DNA of 64,000 nucleotides from JAKZVK01 sp965248255. GTDB taxonomy: Bacteria; Acidobacteriota; Terriglobia; Bryobacterales; UBA6623. Made by a program: the position numbers and the translations under genes. The DNA lies in NCBI GenBank assembly GCA_965248255.1, contig CBDFIW010000002.1:558001-622000 (forward strand). Reading direction: 5' to 3'. Shown here piece after piece: positions 35,641 to 46,065 of this stretch. Numbering within the stretch: the first letter of the stretch is position 1; each line of letters starts with the position of its first letter. Below the pieces are notes generated by a model. That model made no database searches. It was not told where the DNA came from and saw nothing but the letters and a program-made list of their open reading frames with translations.

Positions 35641-36202
35641 TACGTAACCTCCTCAGTTCCCGTGCCGCACTCTGCGGCGATATGCCCCGATTATGGACAG
35701 CCCAAGGGAACCCTTGCTGCCCAACATCATCGGGTGGGGGCCGGGCAGGCCGCTCGCCCTCCCAGCCCGGCAGCCTACTCTACCACGATCGACATCCGAT
35801 TTCCGATCTTCCGCACAATGTCGTGACCATCACGATTCTCTAGCTCTGGTTCTCTGGTTAACCCGCACACGCCGGCACCGACGAACCCACAGCGCCTAAC
35901 AGGAGAGAACTTACCCGAACCCCTAATCCGTCCGTAAACCGCAGGCGTCGGGCGCTCCTGCCACCGCGAGTGCGGGGCTCGTAGGGACCTGTGGTTGCTT
36001 GTCTCCATCGCCCGGCAGGTGGACGACGCGGAACCTGACTCCGGCCCTCGATGCCTCCATCCCTTCTCTTTCGCCCCTGCCGGAGCCCGGATCAGCTTAC
36101 GGACGGATTAGGAACACGGAGATGAGGCTTTGACGGTCTATAGTAGATACGAGGTCGTAAGCGCCCCGTCCCATCGCCCTCTACGGTTCACAGGCCAAGC
36201 AG
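35641..36202. other. Intergenic region with no recognised gene
   Basis: About 560 bases between the truncated gene and the amidohydrolase. No reading frame looks like a protein. The second half contains a 191-bp unit bounded by a perfect 16-bp inverted repeat, listed separately. A promoter for the plus-strand amidohydrolase is presumably in the last 90 bases, but no clear box is seen. Confidence 0.5.
35922..36112. repeat. 191-bp unit bounded by 16-bp perfect inverted repeats
   Basis: CCTAATCCGTCCGTAA at 35922-35937 is exactly inverted at 36097-36112 (TTACGGACGGATTAGG). The interior has no open frame with protein-like composition. The size and termini are MITE-like, but no matching transposase or clear target duplication is seen, so the nature is undecided. 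Confidence 0.55.
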
Positions 36203-37294
36203 ATGTGGCACTTTCCAACGCGTCCAGCGCTGCTTTGTGTACTATTCTCTCAACTCGCGGCGGCCCAGACGCTGACGATTGAGGAGTATCAGCCGCGGTC
36301 CACGCTGGTCGTAGCCGAGCATCCTGTCCCTCGGGCAAAGTTTTCGGTGATCGATGTTCACAGCCATCATCGTTCGAACACGTCCGCGGAACGCCTCGAC
36401 GAGATCGTGCGAGAGATGGACGAGCTCAACCTTGCGGTGCTGGTCAACCTGAGCGGCGGCTACGGCGAAAGGCTCAAGTCCGTCGTCACCGGTTTCAAGG
36501 GGCGGCATCCAACGCGGTTCGCCGTCTTCGCCAACTTGAATTTTCGGACGATTGATCAGCCAAATTGGGGCGACAAGGCGGCGCGACAGTTGGAAGCGGA
36601 CGTGAACAACGGCGCCCAGGGCCTGAAGATCTTCAAGAGGCTGGGGTTGACGACCCAGTACAGCGACGGCCGCCGCATGCCGGTGGACGACCCGGCACTG
36701 GAGCCGGTTTGGCGCACGTGCGCCCGGCTGAAAATTCCGGTGCTGATCCATGTCGCGGAGCCCGCGGAGTTCTTCAAACCGCACGACCAATTCAACGAGC
36801 GCTGGCTGGAGTTGAAGATCCACCCCAGGCGCCGGCGGCCGCCCGGCCGCTTCCCGCCGTTCGAGACCCTTATGGCCGAACGCGACCGGGTCGTCGAGAA
36901 ACATCCGGACGTCAATTTCATCATCGCCCACCTCGGCTGGCACGGGAATGACTTGGGACGGCTGGGGCGTTTGTTCGACAAGTATCCGAACTTCTATTCC
37001 GAAGTCGGAGCCGTGTTGGCCGAACTAGGCCGCCAGCCATTCACTGCACGCGAGTTTCTGATCAAGTACAAAGATCGCGTCTTGTTCGGCAAGGACTCCT
37101 ATCGCGCAAGTGAGTTCCCCTACTACTGGCGGGTGTTCGAGACGCGCGATGAGTACTTCGACTACTATCGGCACTACCACGCGCACTGGAAGCTGTATGG
37201 GCTGGACCTGCCGGACGAGACGCTGAAGAGTATCTATTACAAGAATGCCCTCAAGCTGATCCCCGGCATCGATTCGGGGCAGTTCCCTCGGTAA
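36203..37294 (+). CDS. Exported amidohydrolase (amidohydrolase_2 family)
   Basis: A 363-residue protein with a signal peptide (RPALLCVLFSQLAAAQ). The barrel begins FSVIDVHSHHRSN; the paired histidines are the first metal ligands. PVLIHVAEPAEFF supplies the next histidine, NFIIAHLGWHGNDLGRL another, and VLFGKDSYRASEFPYYW the family's late acidic metal-site segment. Members hydrolyse or decarboxylate cyclic and aromatic compounds; the substrate is unknown. It lies 34 bases before an M61-like peptidase gene, so the two are probably co-expressed. Confidence 0.83.
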   Translation: MWHFPTRPALLCVLFSQLAAAQTLTIEEYQPRSTLVVAEHPVPRAKFSVIDVHSHHRSNTSAERLDEIVREMDELNLAVLVNLSGGYGERLKSVVTGFKGRHPTRFAVFANLNFRTIDQPNWGDKAARQLEADVNNGAQGLKIFKRLGLTTQYSDGRRMPVDDPALEPVWRTCARLKIPVLIHVAEPAEFFKPHDQFNERWLELKIHPRRRRPPGRFPPFETLMAERDRVVEKHPDVNFIIAHLGWHGNDLGRLGRLFDKYPNFYSEVGAVLAELGRQPFTAREFLIKYKDRVLFGKDSYRASEFPYYWRVFETRDEYFDYYRHYHAHWKLYGLDLPDETLKSIYYKNALKLIPGIDSGQFPR

Positions 37295-37328
37295 CACGGC
37301 CTCCCGAGAAGGGCGGGCATTCCCACGC

Positions 37329-39125
37329 ATGAGAACTGTTCGCACTGCGATTCTGATCATCGTTTACTGCGCCGCGGCTGCGGGCCAGACCCACTACGTG
37401 ATCGATCTGGCCGATGTAGGGTCGCACTGGCTGAGCATTGAGATGAAGACAACCTGCGCGGGCGCGCCGTGCGAGTTCCAGATGCCGGTGTGGAGCGCCA
37501 CGTACCAGATTCGCGACTTCGCGCAACACGTTTACGACTTCAGCGCCGAGACCCGCGACGGGCAGCCGATCAACAGTCGGAAGCTGAACCCGTCTCGATG
37601 GAGGTTGGGAACCGAAGACGGGGAACCGGTGCGCGTCACCTACCGAGTGTCGGCGAATCGTCCCGGGCCGTTCGGGGCCTTCGCCGGACGGGAGTACGCG
37701 GCCCTGAACCTGGCGCAGGTGCTGATCTATCCGGTCGCGAACCGGCAGAAGCCCTTCACGCTACGGTTCACCCACAAGCCGCGGCGGTGGAAAGTGGCGA
37801 TCGAGTTGCCGCAACGCGGCGGCCGGTTTGAAGCACCGTCTTACGGCCGGCTGATCGATACGCCGGTTCACCTTGCCAACTTTCGAGAAACCGAGTTTCA
37901 TCACTGGGGCAGGCGTATCCGGCTGGCCGCGTACGGCGATCCTGATGCCTACGATCTCGATGCACTCAAGACCATGGCGGAGAGCATCGTCGCAGAGGCA
38001 ACCGCGATCATGGAGGAGGCCCCCTTCCCCTCCTACACCTTCGTGTATCGATTCAGCGACGACCCCGGCGGCGGCATGGAGTACCGCAACGGCGCCAGCA
38101 TCTTCGTCCCCAAGCCATGCCTTGGGTGTGACGTGTCAGCTTTGACCGCGCACGAGTTCTTCCATCTGTGGAATGTGAAGCGCATTCGGCCGCAGTCGCT
38201 GGAGCCGGTTGATTTCACCCGGCCGAACTACAGTCCGTCGCTCTGGTTTTCGGAAGGGGTGACTTCGGCCTACGCGCAGTATCTTCGCTTGCAAAGCGGC
38301 TTGCTCGATCCGGACAACTTCCTCAAGCATGTGTCGCGGCTCATCGGCGATCTGGAACGCCGCCCAGCGACGCACGCGCAGTCGGCTGAGGAGTCGAGTA
38401 TCGACGCTTGGCTGGAGCGATACCCGGGATATGGGGACCCGAATCGGAGCGTTTCCTACTACCTGAGGGGTGAGTTGATCGGCTATCTGCTCGATCTGAC
38501 GATTCGGCATCGCACTGCGAATGAGCGCAGCCTCGACGATATGATGCGATTCCTGAACCGTGAGTACGCTCAGCAGGGACGGCACTTCGCGGACACCGCA
38601 GGACTGGAAGACGCTGCCTCGCGCACGGCCGGCGCCGACCTGTCGACAGAGTTTGATCTGCTGGTGCGCTCTGCCCGGCCAATCCCCTGGGAACGCTATC
38701 TGTCCTTTGCCGGCTTGCGTTTGCGCAGCGATCCAAGGCCCTCGGTTGACGTCGGGCTTAGCTTGTCGAATCCTCCCGGGCGGGGTATCGTCGTGGCCTC
38801 CGTCGAAGTGGGAGGGCCGGCGGAAAAGGCCGGCTTCGAGGTCGGGGATAGGCTGCTGCGTGTGAACGGGCGCCCGGTGAGCGGGGCGATGGAAACCGTG
38901 TTGGATGCCTTTGAGGAGGCCGCCGGACGGGCGGTGCACGTGCGCGTCCATCGAGACGGTTCGCACAAGGTGCTGAAAGTTCGGCCCAAACGGAAGGGTG
39001 AGGATGTCTATCAGATCATTGAGCTGCCCGGGGCGTCAGAACAACAGCGTGCGGTGCGGGACGGTTGGTTGCGACGGGGACCGGTGTCCGAGCGAATGTC
39101 AAGCAGCGCGACCTCAGCCGAATAG
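37329..39125 (+). CDS. M61-family glycyl aminopeptidase-like protease with PDZ domain
   Basis: A 598-residue protein with a signal peptide (RTAILIIVYCAAAAGQ). An N-terminal beta-rich domain (WSATYQIRDFAQHVYDF) precedes the thermolysin-like catalytic domain. The zinc motif HEFFH is at 275-279, followed by LWNVKRIRPQSL and a downstream glutamate in LWFSEGVTSAYAQYL. A C-terminal PDZ domain reads GIVVASVEVGGPAEKAGFEV and GDRLLRVNGRPV. This is the standard M61 layout. Periplasmic peptide cleavage is inferred from the family. Confidence 0.9.
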   Translation: MRTVRTAILIIVYCAAAAGQTHYVIDLADVGSHWLSIEMKTTCAGAPCEFQMPVWSATYQIRDFAQHVYDFSAETRDGQPINSRKLNPSRWRLGTEDGEPVRVTYRVSANRPGPFGAFAGREYAALNLAQVLIYPVANRQKPFTLRFTHKPRRWKVAIELPQRGGRFEAPSYGRLIDTPVHLANFRETEFHHWGRRIRLAAYGDPDAYDLDALKTMAESIVAEATAIMEEAPFPSYTFVYRFSDDPGGGMEYRNGASIFVPKPCLGCDVSALTAHEFFHLWNVKRIRPQSLEPVDFTRPNYSPSLWFSEGVTSAYAQYLRLQSGLLDPDNFLKHVSRLIGDLERRPATHAQSAEESSIDAWLERYPGYGDPNRSVSYYLRGELIGYLLDLTIRHRTANERSLDDMMRFLNREYAQQGRHFADTAGLEDAASRTAGADLSTEFDLLVRSARPIPWERYLSFAGLRLRSDPRPSVDVGLSLSNPPGRGIVVASVEVGGPAEKAGFEVGDRLLRVNGRPVSGAMETVLDAFEEAAGRAVHVRVHRDGSHKVLKVRPKRKGEDVYQIIELPGASEQQRAVRDGWLRRGPVSERMSSSATSAE

Positions 39126-39160
39126 GAAGGGGTGCGCGATATGTTTGTGTCGGCTCTGTC

Positions 39161-39370
39161 GAGCGCCGCAGGCGCGTTCCAGATAATAGCCCAGGGCGTC
39201 AGCCCTGGGGAAGCTGGTCTCCGCTACCCCACAACCCAGCGGGATGGGAGGCCGGGCGGTGCTCGCCCGGCCTCCCATCCCGCTGGGTTTGAATGAACGC
39301 CCTGTTCCCTGATCCTGGGTTTCACCCCAGGCTGTTATTTGGGCCGCGCCTGTGGCGCTCCTGGTTTCCT
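39161..39370. repeat. Inverted pair of REP-like units flanking a long hairpin
   Basis: A unit GAGCGCCGCAGGCGCG followed by AGATAATAGCCCAGGGCGTC is mirrored downstream by a diverged opposite-strand copy (CCCCAGGCTGTTATTTGGGC then GCGCCTGTGGCGCTC). Between them is a 57-base perfect hairpin listed separately. The units share the design of the cluster at 34 kb. The 39126-39386 gap holds nothing else. Confidence 0.7.
39233..39289. repeat. Perfect 25-bp-stem hairpin
   Basis: A 25-base arm at 39233-39257 (starting AACCCAGCGGGATGGG) is perfectly complementary to 39265-39289, with a seven-base loop GGTGCTC. Stem length and GC content make it much stronger than the surrounding REP units. It lies 108 bases after the M61-like gene. 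There is no T-run after it. Confidence 0.85.
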
Positions 39371-39444
39371 GCTCTTCCGAGCGTACTATTGAATCCCGCA
39401 AATTATTATGACACTTTTTGACAGTGTGGAGCATCTATATATGT

Positions 39445-39972
39445 ATGGGCAACCCCAAAGGTGTGAAGCGGGATTTCAAGGCGCTGGAGAAGCGCCGTTT
39501 CGAAGCGATGCGGCTGCTCCACCAAGGCCACAATCAGTCCGAGACGGCGAGACGGCTGAACGTCGCTCGCCAAACCGTCAGTGAGTGGCGGCGGCAATAC
39601 CGCGAGCAGGGTGCGGCCGGACTCCGCCAGGCCGGGCGCGCCGGACGCAAGCCGCTCCTCGATGCCGCACAACGCGAACGCCTGACGTCGCTGCTGCTGG
39701 AAGGCCCGGAAGCCCACGGCTTCCCAACGCCCCTGTGGAGCTGTCCGCGGGTGGCTCGGCTGACCGGAGACGAGTTCGGGGTCGCATACCACGCAGGCCA
39801 CGCCTGGAAGATCCTGCGAGCGCTCGACTGGAGCCCGCAACGCCCGGCCGGAAAGGCGCGCGAGCGCAACGAAGAGCGGATCCGCACCTGGAAGCGCAAG
39901 ACCTGGAAGCGCATTAAAAAAAAGCCCAAAACGAAGGCCGTACGCTCGTCTTCATCGACGAAAGCGGATTGA
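39445..39972 (+). CDS. IS630-family transposase, first frame (OrfA)
   Basis: Starts at the ATG at 39445 (GNPKGVKRDFKALEKRRFEA). It encodes the paired helix-turn-helix DNA-binding region: GHNQSETARRLNVARQTVSE and AAGLRQAGRAGRKPLLD. The frame runs to IKKKPKTKAV and a stop at 39972. An eight-A run followed by G contains the slippery heptamer A-AAA-AAG in the correct frame. A -1 slip gives AQNEGRTLVFIDESG, the expected continuation with the first catalytic aspartate. Confidence 0.9.
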   Translation: MGNPKGVKRDFKALEKRRFEAMRLLHQGHNQSETARRLNVARQTVSEWRRQYREQGAAGLRQAGRAGRKPLLDAAQRERLTSLLLEGPEAHGFPTPLWSCPRVARLTGDEFGVAYHAGHAWKILRALDWSPQRPAGKARERNEERIRTWKRKTWKRIKKKPKTKAVRSSSSTKAD

Positions 39973-40460
39973 GTCAGAAGCCGCATCGCTGCCGCACCTG
40001 GGCGCCACGTGGCCAAACACCGGTGCTGCAGTTTAACTTCAACTGGGAGAAGCTTTCCGTCTCGACGGGGCTGACGCTGCGTAACTTCTACTTCCGGCTC
40101 TATCCCGGTGCGATCGGCAAAGAGCAAGTGACCGACTTTCTCAAGGCGTTGGTACGTCATATCGATCGCCCGCTGCTGATCGTCTGGGATCGGCTGCCGG
40201 CGCACCGTAGCCGCCTGGTGCAAGAGTTCATCGAACTCTCCGAAGGCCACATCGCAACCGAGTACTTGCCACCCTATGCGCCGGAGTTGAATCCGGTGGA
40301 ATACATCTGGGCTTACTGGAAGCAGCACGAGTTGCCGAACGTCTGTCCGAAAGACTACGGCGAGCTGAACGAGCGGGCCCGCAAGGCACTCCGCCGCATG
40401 TACCGCAAACCGCGTTTGATCACGGCCTTCTGGAAACAGTCTTCTCTTTGTTTTGACTGA
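39969..40460 (+). CDS. IS630-family transposase, second frame (OrfB, DDE domain)
   Basis: The catalytic half. FIDESG just upstream (reached by the -1 slip) supplies the first D. This frame gives SQKPHRCRTWAPRGQTPVLQ, the second aspartate in LLIVWDRLPAHRS, and the glutamate in PPYAPELNPVEYIW, the standard DDE_3 layout. Its own first codon is not a likely start. It ends 22 bases before the terminal repeat. Confidence 0.9.
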   Translation: MSQKPHRCRTWAPRGQTPVLQFNFNWEKLSVSTGLTLRNFYFRLYPGAIGKEQVTDFLKALVRHIDRPLLIVWDRLPAHRSRLVQEFIELSEGHIATEYLPPYAPELNPVEYIWAYWKQHELPNVCPKDYGELNERARKALRRMYRKPRLITAFWKQSSLCFD

Positions 40461-40484
40461 CTCTATATTATGCGGGAGTCAATA

Positions 40485-41331
40485 AGGGGGCCTTTGGGTT
40501 GCTTGGCTTCGGGGTCCAAGGACTGAGCCCAGATACAGGAGAAACTCGTCGCGGTTGGAAAGGAAGTAGATCGTGTTGCCGTCCGGCGACCACCAGACAT
40601 GCCGGTCGTCGCCGCCGGACGTGACCTCGATCCACTGGGGGTAATCGACCAGCTGCCCGTCCTCGAACCGAGCCACATAGATTCGGCTGTCACCCGAGGG
40701 TTCCCCAAGTAAGAGCGAGAAAGCCAACCAATCCCCACGAGGCGAATATCGAGGTGCCAGATATCGATATTCCGGATGTTCGAGACCAACGTCGCTCACT
40801 TGGCCGGTATCGACATCCACCAACCGGAAAACCAGATCCGGTGACGGTGTGTAATAAAGGACCTTCCTGCCGTCGGGTGCCCATCCCATCAGGCTGGCAA
40901 AAGCACCTTCAAAGACGCGCTTCTCGGTTTCCGTGGCCAAGTCCTTGACGAACAAGATCCACTGGTCATCCTCACGGCGCCGAAACACAACACGCGAGCC
41001 GTCCGGCGAAACCTCGCCGCGTATCTCTGGCGTGGTTCCCACCGTGATGGGCGTATCCGTGCCGGTCGCAAGGTCGTGCAGCCAAATGTCTGCGTTGCCT
41101 GCGCGGTTGGACGTGTAGATCAGGCTCTGTGCATGGATGGAAATGGAAGGGAAGGCATCGAAGCTTAGGCCCGAGACCACTCGCTCCGGGTCGCCCCGCA
41201 CCTCGGCTTGGCTCGCATCGATCGGGAGTTTCCAGATGTCCCAGTCTTGGATCGCATCGACAAAGGCAATCCGGCCGTCTTGCGTAGCGGAAGGGCTTTG
41301 TTCGCCGGTACCAGAGGTGAGCCGCTGGGGT

Positions 41332-41352
<21 letters not shown>
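40485..41352 (-). pseudogene. Kinase/PD40 propeller gene, C-terminal part, IS-truncated
   Basis: Continues the kinase gene that starts at 43065 after a frameshift near 41340-41352: VLIGEPQRLTSGTGEQSPSA, then IYTSNRAGNADIWLHDLATG and WWSPDGNTIYFLSNRDEF, all PD40 repeats. A second shift at an AAA (40542-40544) is needed to read the normal tail FSCIWAQSLDPEAKQPKGP. The IS630 copy is inserted right after PKGP, removing the end of the protein. Two shifts plus an insertion indicate a dead gene. Confidence 0.75.
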
Positions 41353-43065
<1,713 letters not shown>

Positions 43066-43231
43066 GGGGCTTGGCATGCGAAGCTGTGCGTTATTGTCGC
43101 GCAATTCTTGCTAGTGCTGGGAAGATACCGACGACGACGCACCACGAGATCCCAAACCGTGGTTTTCCCAGACCCGACTGACGTCCCAAACGGTTACAGT
43201 GGGTCTGGACAGAAACACACGGAGAGCACGA

Positions 43232-45334
43232 ATGAGCCATTCTCACGACGAATCCTATCTTGCCGCCACCAGACGACGTTTCCTCCGATCCGTCCCCTTG
43301 GCCGCCTCGGCCCTGACCTTGGCCGGCGGCCTGAGCCGGTGGCCCCTCACGGCAAGCCCTGTCCCGGCACCGGTCCCCGAGACGCTGCCACCCTTCAATC
43401 GCTTCCCCCGCATGGTCCATGAGTACTTCGTGGACCGCGTGCGCGAGATCGAACGGGCTTCGCTTGAGAAAAAGGCCGCTCTGAAAACCAAGGCCGACGC
43501 CGAGGCCTACGTCCGCTGGGTGCAAGAGAAGGCGCGCGAGTGCTTCGGCCCATTCCCCGAGCGAACGCCCCTGAAGCCGCGCATCACCGGCACGGTGGAG
43601 CGCGAAGAGTACAAGATCGAGAACGTCATCTTCGAGAGCCGCCCGAACTTCCTGGTGACCGCCAATCTCTACATCCCCAAAGGCCGCAAGTTCCCGTTGC
43701 CGGGCGTCGTCGGAACCTGCGGCCACTCGGCCAACGGCAAAGCGGCCGAGGCCTACCAAGCTTTCTCGCAAGGGTTGACGCGCATGGGGTACGTCGTGCT
43801 CATGTACGACCCGATCAGCCAGGGCGAGAGGATGCAGTACACCGACGAAAACCTGCAACCCAAGATCGGCACTGGCACGCGGGAGCACCTCTACGCCGGC
43901 AACCAACAGTTCCTGGTCGGCGAGTCCATCGGCTCGTGGCGTGCCTGGGACGGTATTCGCGCACTCGACTACCTGCTCACACGCGACGAGGTCGATCCCA
44001 AGCACGCCGGCGTGACCGGAAACTCCGGCGGCGGCACGATGACCACGTGGCTGTGCGGCGTCGAGCAGCGTTGGACCATGGCCGCGCCAAGCTGCTTCGT
44101 TACCACCTTCCGCCGCAATCTCGAAAACGAATTGCCGGCCGACACCGAGCAGTGTCCACCCAAAGCGTTGTCTTTCGGCTTGGACCACGACGACTTCCTG
44201 GCGGCGATGGCGCCCAAGCCGATCATCGTACTTGCCAAAGAGAAAGACTACTTCGACGCACGAGGCAACGAAGAGGCCTATCTTCGTTTGAAGCACCTCT
44301 ACCGCCTGCTCGATGCCGAGAGTAACGTGGGCTGGTTCGTCGGCCCCACGTATCACGGCTACTCGCAGGAGAACCGCGAGGCTATGTACCGCTGGTTCAA
44401 CCGCGTCACCGGTATTTCCGATGCGCAGGTCGAGCCCAAGCTCACGATCGAAGACGACGCGACGCTCTACTGCACGCCGAAGGGGCAGGTCGCGGGACTG
44501 GACTCGCGGCCGATCTACTCTTTCACGCAAGCCAAGTCGCAAGCTCTCGCGAACAGGCGCGTACGCTTGCAGGGGCCGGCCTTGGTGCGAGCCGTGAAGG
44601 ACGCGCTGAAGATGCCCGACCGCGTGGGCGTGCCCGAGTACCGCATCCTACGAACGCGCAAGGCGCGCAACTATCCGACGCCCCACTCGATCTCGTACGC
44701 CGTGGACACGGAGCCCGGTGTCCACGCCATCGTCTATCGCTTGTCGGAAGACCGCCTCTATTCACAGCCGCCCAAGAGCGGCCCGCGAGCGGTGCTCTAT
44801 GTCTCGCATCATTCCGCGGACGTCGAGTTGCGCGAAGAACCGCTCGTTCAGGAGATCCTGAAGCAGGAGCCCAGCGCCCCCTTCTTCACCTGCGACGTGC
44901 GCGGCATCGGCGACTCGCGGCCCGACACCTGCGGCGTCGATAGCTTCCTACAGCCCTACGGCAGCGACTACTTCTACGCCATCCACTCGATCATGCTCGA
45001 CTATCCCTATGCCGGGCAGAAGACCTACGACCTGTTGCGCGTGCTCGACTGGCTGAAGAGCGTCGGACACGAGGAGGTCCATCTAGCGGCCAAGGGCTGG
45101 GGCGCGGTTCCCGCCACCTTCGCCGCCCTGCTCTCGAACCAAGTAGTTCGAGTCACCCTCAAGAACGCTCTCACCTCTTACAAGGACGTCGCCGAGTCCG
45201 AGAGCTACGACTGGCCGCTATCGTCGTTCGTTCCACCCGTCCTTGAGAGCTTCGACCTCCCGGACTGTTACCGCGCGCTCACACCGAAGAAGCTGACACA
45301 GATCGGCCCGCGCGGGCCCCTGGGGGCTAGCTGA
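43232..45334 (+). CDS. Tat-exported alpha/beta-hydrolase (acetyl xylan esterase-like)
   Basis: A 700-residue protein. The Tat signal is RRRFLRSVPLAASALTLAGG. A long helical N-terminal region precedes an alpha/beta-hydrolase core with the nucleophile elbow GVTGNSGGG (S265), an oxyanion-side GTCGHSANG and a later histidine region GPTYHGYSQENREAMY. A second, weaker hydrolase-like domain follows (VLYVSHHSADVEL, FFTCDVRGIGDSRPD), suggesting an internal duplication with the second copy degenerate. The ATG at 43232 with GGAGAG upstream is preferred. Ester or carbohydrate-ester cleavage is inferred only. Confidence 0.82.
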   Translation: MSHSHDESYLAATRRRFLRSVPLAASALTLAGGLSRWPLTASPVPAPVPETLPPFNRFPRMVHEYFVDRVREIERASLEKKAALKTKADAEAYVRWVQEKARECFGPFPERTPLKPRITGTVEREEYKIENVIFESRPNFLVTANLYIPKGRKFPLPGVVGTCGHSANGKAAEAYQAFSQGLTRMGYVVLMYDPISQGERMQYTDENLQPKIGTGTREHLYAGNQQFLVGESIGSWRAWDGIRALDYLLTRDEVDPKHAGVTGNSGGGTMTTWLCGVEQRWTMAAPSCFVTTFRRNLENELPADTEQCPPKALSFGLDHDDFLAAMAPKPIIVLAKEKDYFDARGNEEAYLRLKHLYRLLDAESNVGWFVGPTYHGYSQENREAMYRWFNRVTGISDAQVEPKLTIEDDATLYCTPKGQVAGLDSRPIYSFTQAKSQALANRRVRLQGPALVRAVKDALKMPDRVGVPEYRILRTRKARNYPTPHSISYAVDTEPGVHAIVYRLSEDRLYSQPPKSGPRAVLYVSHHSADVELREEPLVQEILKQEPSAPFFTCDVRGIGDSRPDTCGVDSFLQPYGSDYFYAIHSIMLDYPYAGQKTYDLLRVLDWLKSVGHEEVHLAAKGWGAVPATFAALLSNQVVRVTLKNALTSYKDVAESESYDWPLSSFVPPVLESFDLPDCYRALTPKKLTQIGPRGPLGAS

Positions 45335-45344
45335 AGTGGGCGTT

Positions 45345-45497
45345 GTGGACGACAGTGTGCTCGTGAGACCGGTTCGGCCTGTCCGGGAGGGCTGGCGAGA
45401 AGCCTTCGAGGCGATGCACGAGTCGCGAGAGGAAGCACAGCAACTTGAGGACCTCGGGCCGAACGAGTTCGACCGCGTCGAATGGGAGTGGCCTTGA
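45345..45497 (+). pseudogene. MazE-like antitoxin, C-terminal remnant
   Basis: Codons read SVLVRPVRPVREGWREAFEA, then EDLGPNEFDRVEWEWP and a stop. This matches the C-terminal, toxin-binding tail of MazE antitoxins, which typically end near an EFD-x-x-EWEW motif. The N-terminal AbrB-type DNA-binding domain is missing: the sequence upstream is the end of the esterase gene. It overlaps the MazF-like remnant by four bases, as in intact mazEF. Confidence 0.7.
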
Positions 45498-45562
45498 AGC
45501 GGTTTGAGGTCTACGTCGTTAGAGTGAACCCCTCTTACCCGGTGGGCAGATTGCCGCTATAA
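45494..45562 (+). pseudogene. MazF-like toxin, N-terminal remnant
   Basis: A 22-codon frame starting with TTG gives KRFEVYVVRVNPSY, matching the first strand of MazF/PemK toxins (KRFEVYLVxLDP). It then breaks to PVGRLPL and a stop. Both ends of the module have been deleted, leaving the overlap region only. The stop TAA coincides with the -10 box of the following toxin-antitoxin operon. Confidence 0.65.
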
Positions 45563-45576
45563 TGTGGGCAGTTGCC
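45545..45576 (+). promoter_or_regulatory. Promoter with paired operator-like palindromes
   Basis: A consensus -10 box TATAAT is at 45558-45563; the -35 position (TTACCC, 45535-45540) is weak. Two palindromes of the form GGCA-N2/3-TGCC, at 45545-45555 and 45567-45576, flank the -10 box. They lie 25-56 bases before the antitoxin start and could be binding sites for autorepression by the antitoxin complex. No binding data are available. Confidence 0.55.
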
Positions 45577-45600
45577 GCCGCAACAAGATAGTGACTCCTG

Positions 45601-46059
45601 ATGAGCGGCGCGGCTCTTGAAGATCCCCAAGTCTCGGCGGCCCGGCCCGCGCATGCCGGGGTCGAGGAGGTCCTCGGCGTCCGCCGCTTACGGTCAGACA
45701 AAGACTTGGTGCAACTCGTCGAGCAGCAGCTCTCGACGCGAGTGCTGAACTCACTCCGCAGGCACGGGCTGGAAGACTCCGAGGTTTACGAACTCGTCAT
45801 CCCCAGGCGTACCTTGTCACATCGCCGGGCCAGGCGCCAGCGGCTTAGCCGAGACGAGTCGGACCGGGCCGTCCGCGTCGCCCGCATACTGGCTCTTGCG
45901 CGGCAGGTATTTGGCGAACCTGAGCAGGCGCTGCACTGGCTCCGCAAGCCAAGGCGGCGCTTCGAAGATCAAAACCCACTCAAGCTTCTCAGGACGGAGG
46001 CCGGCGCCCGGCTCGTGGAAGAGATGCTGTACCAGATCGACGAAGGCATCTTCACCTGA
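45601..46059 (+). CDS. Xre/MbcA/ParS-type antitoxin (DUF2384)
   Basis: A 152-residue protein. A helical N-terminal part (VQLVEQQLSTRVLNSLRRHG) is followed by the DUF2384/ParS toxin-binding region: RRTLSHRRARRQRLSRDESD, then RILALARQVFGEPEQALHWL and NPLKLLRTEAGARLVEEML. These are the standard motifs of antitoxins paired with RES toxins. The adjacent gene six bases downstream encodes the RES protein. The ATG follows a TATAAT promoter with palindromes, so autoregulation is plausible. Confidence 0.9.
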   Translation: MSGAALEDPQVSAARPAHAGVEEVLGVRRLRSDKDLVQLVEQQLSTRVLNSLRRHGLEDSEVYELVIPRRTLSHRRARRQRLSRDESDRAVRVARILALARQVFGEPEQALHWLRKPRRRFEDQNPLKLLRTEAGARLVEEMLYQIDEGIFT

Positions 46060-46065
46060 CGGCCG

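Larger units (their letters stand above)
39389..40482 (+). mobile_element. IS630-family insertion sequence, copy 1 (1094 bp)
   Basis: Ends TTGAATCCCGCAAATTAT and, at the other end, complement TTGACTCCCGCATAATAT are imperfect inverted repeats. TA on each side (39387-39388 and 40483-40484) fits the TA target preference of IS630/Tc1-mariner elements. It carries a two-frame transposase. A second copy of identical length lies at 46951-48044 in the opposite orientation. The insertion truncates the 3' end of a broken kinase/propeller gene. Confidence 0.93.

Noticed and set aside
43091..44542. A 483-codon minus-strand frame opposite the esterase gene
   Set aside because: The plus-strand product has a Tat signal and a nucleophile elbow; the reverse frame is compositional shadow.
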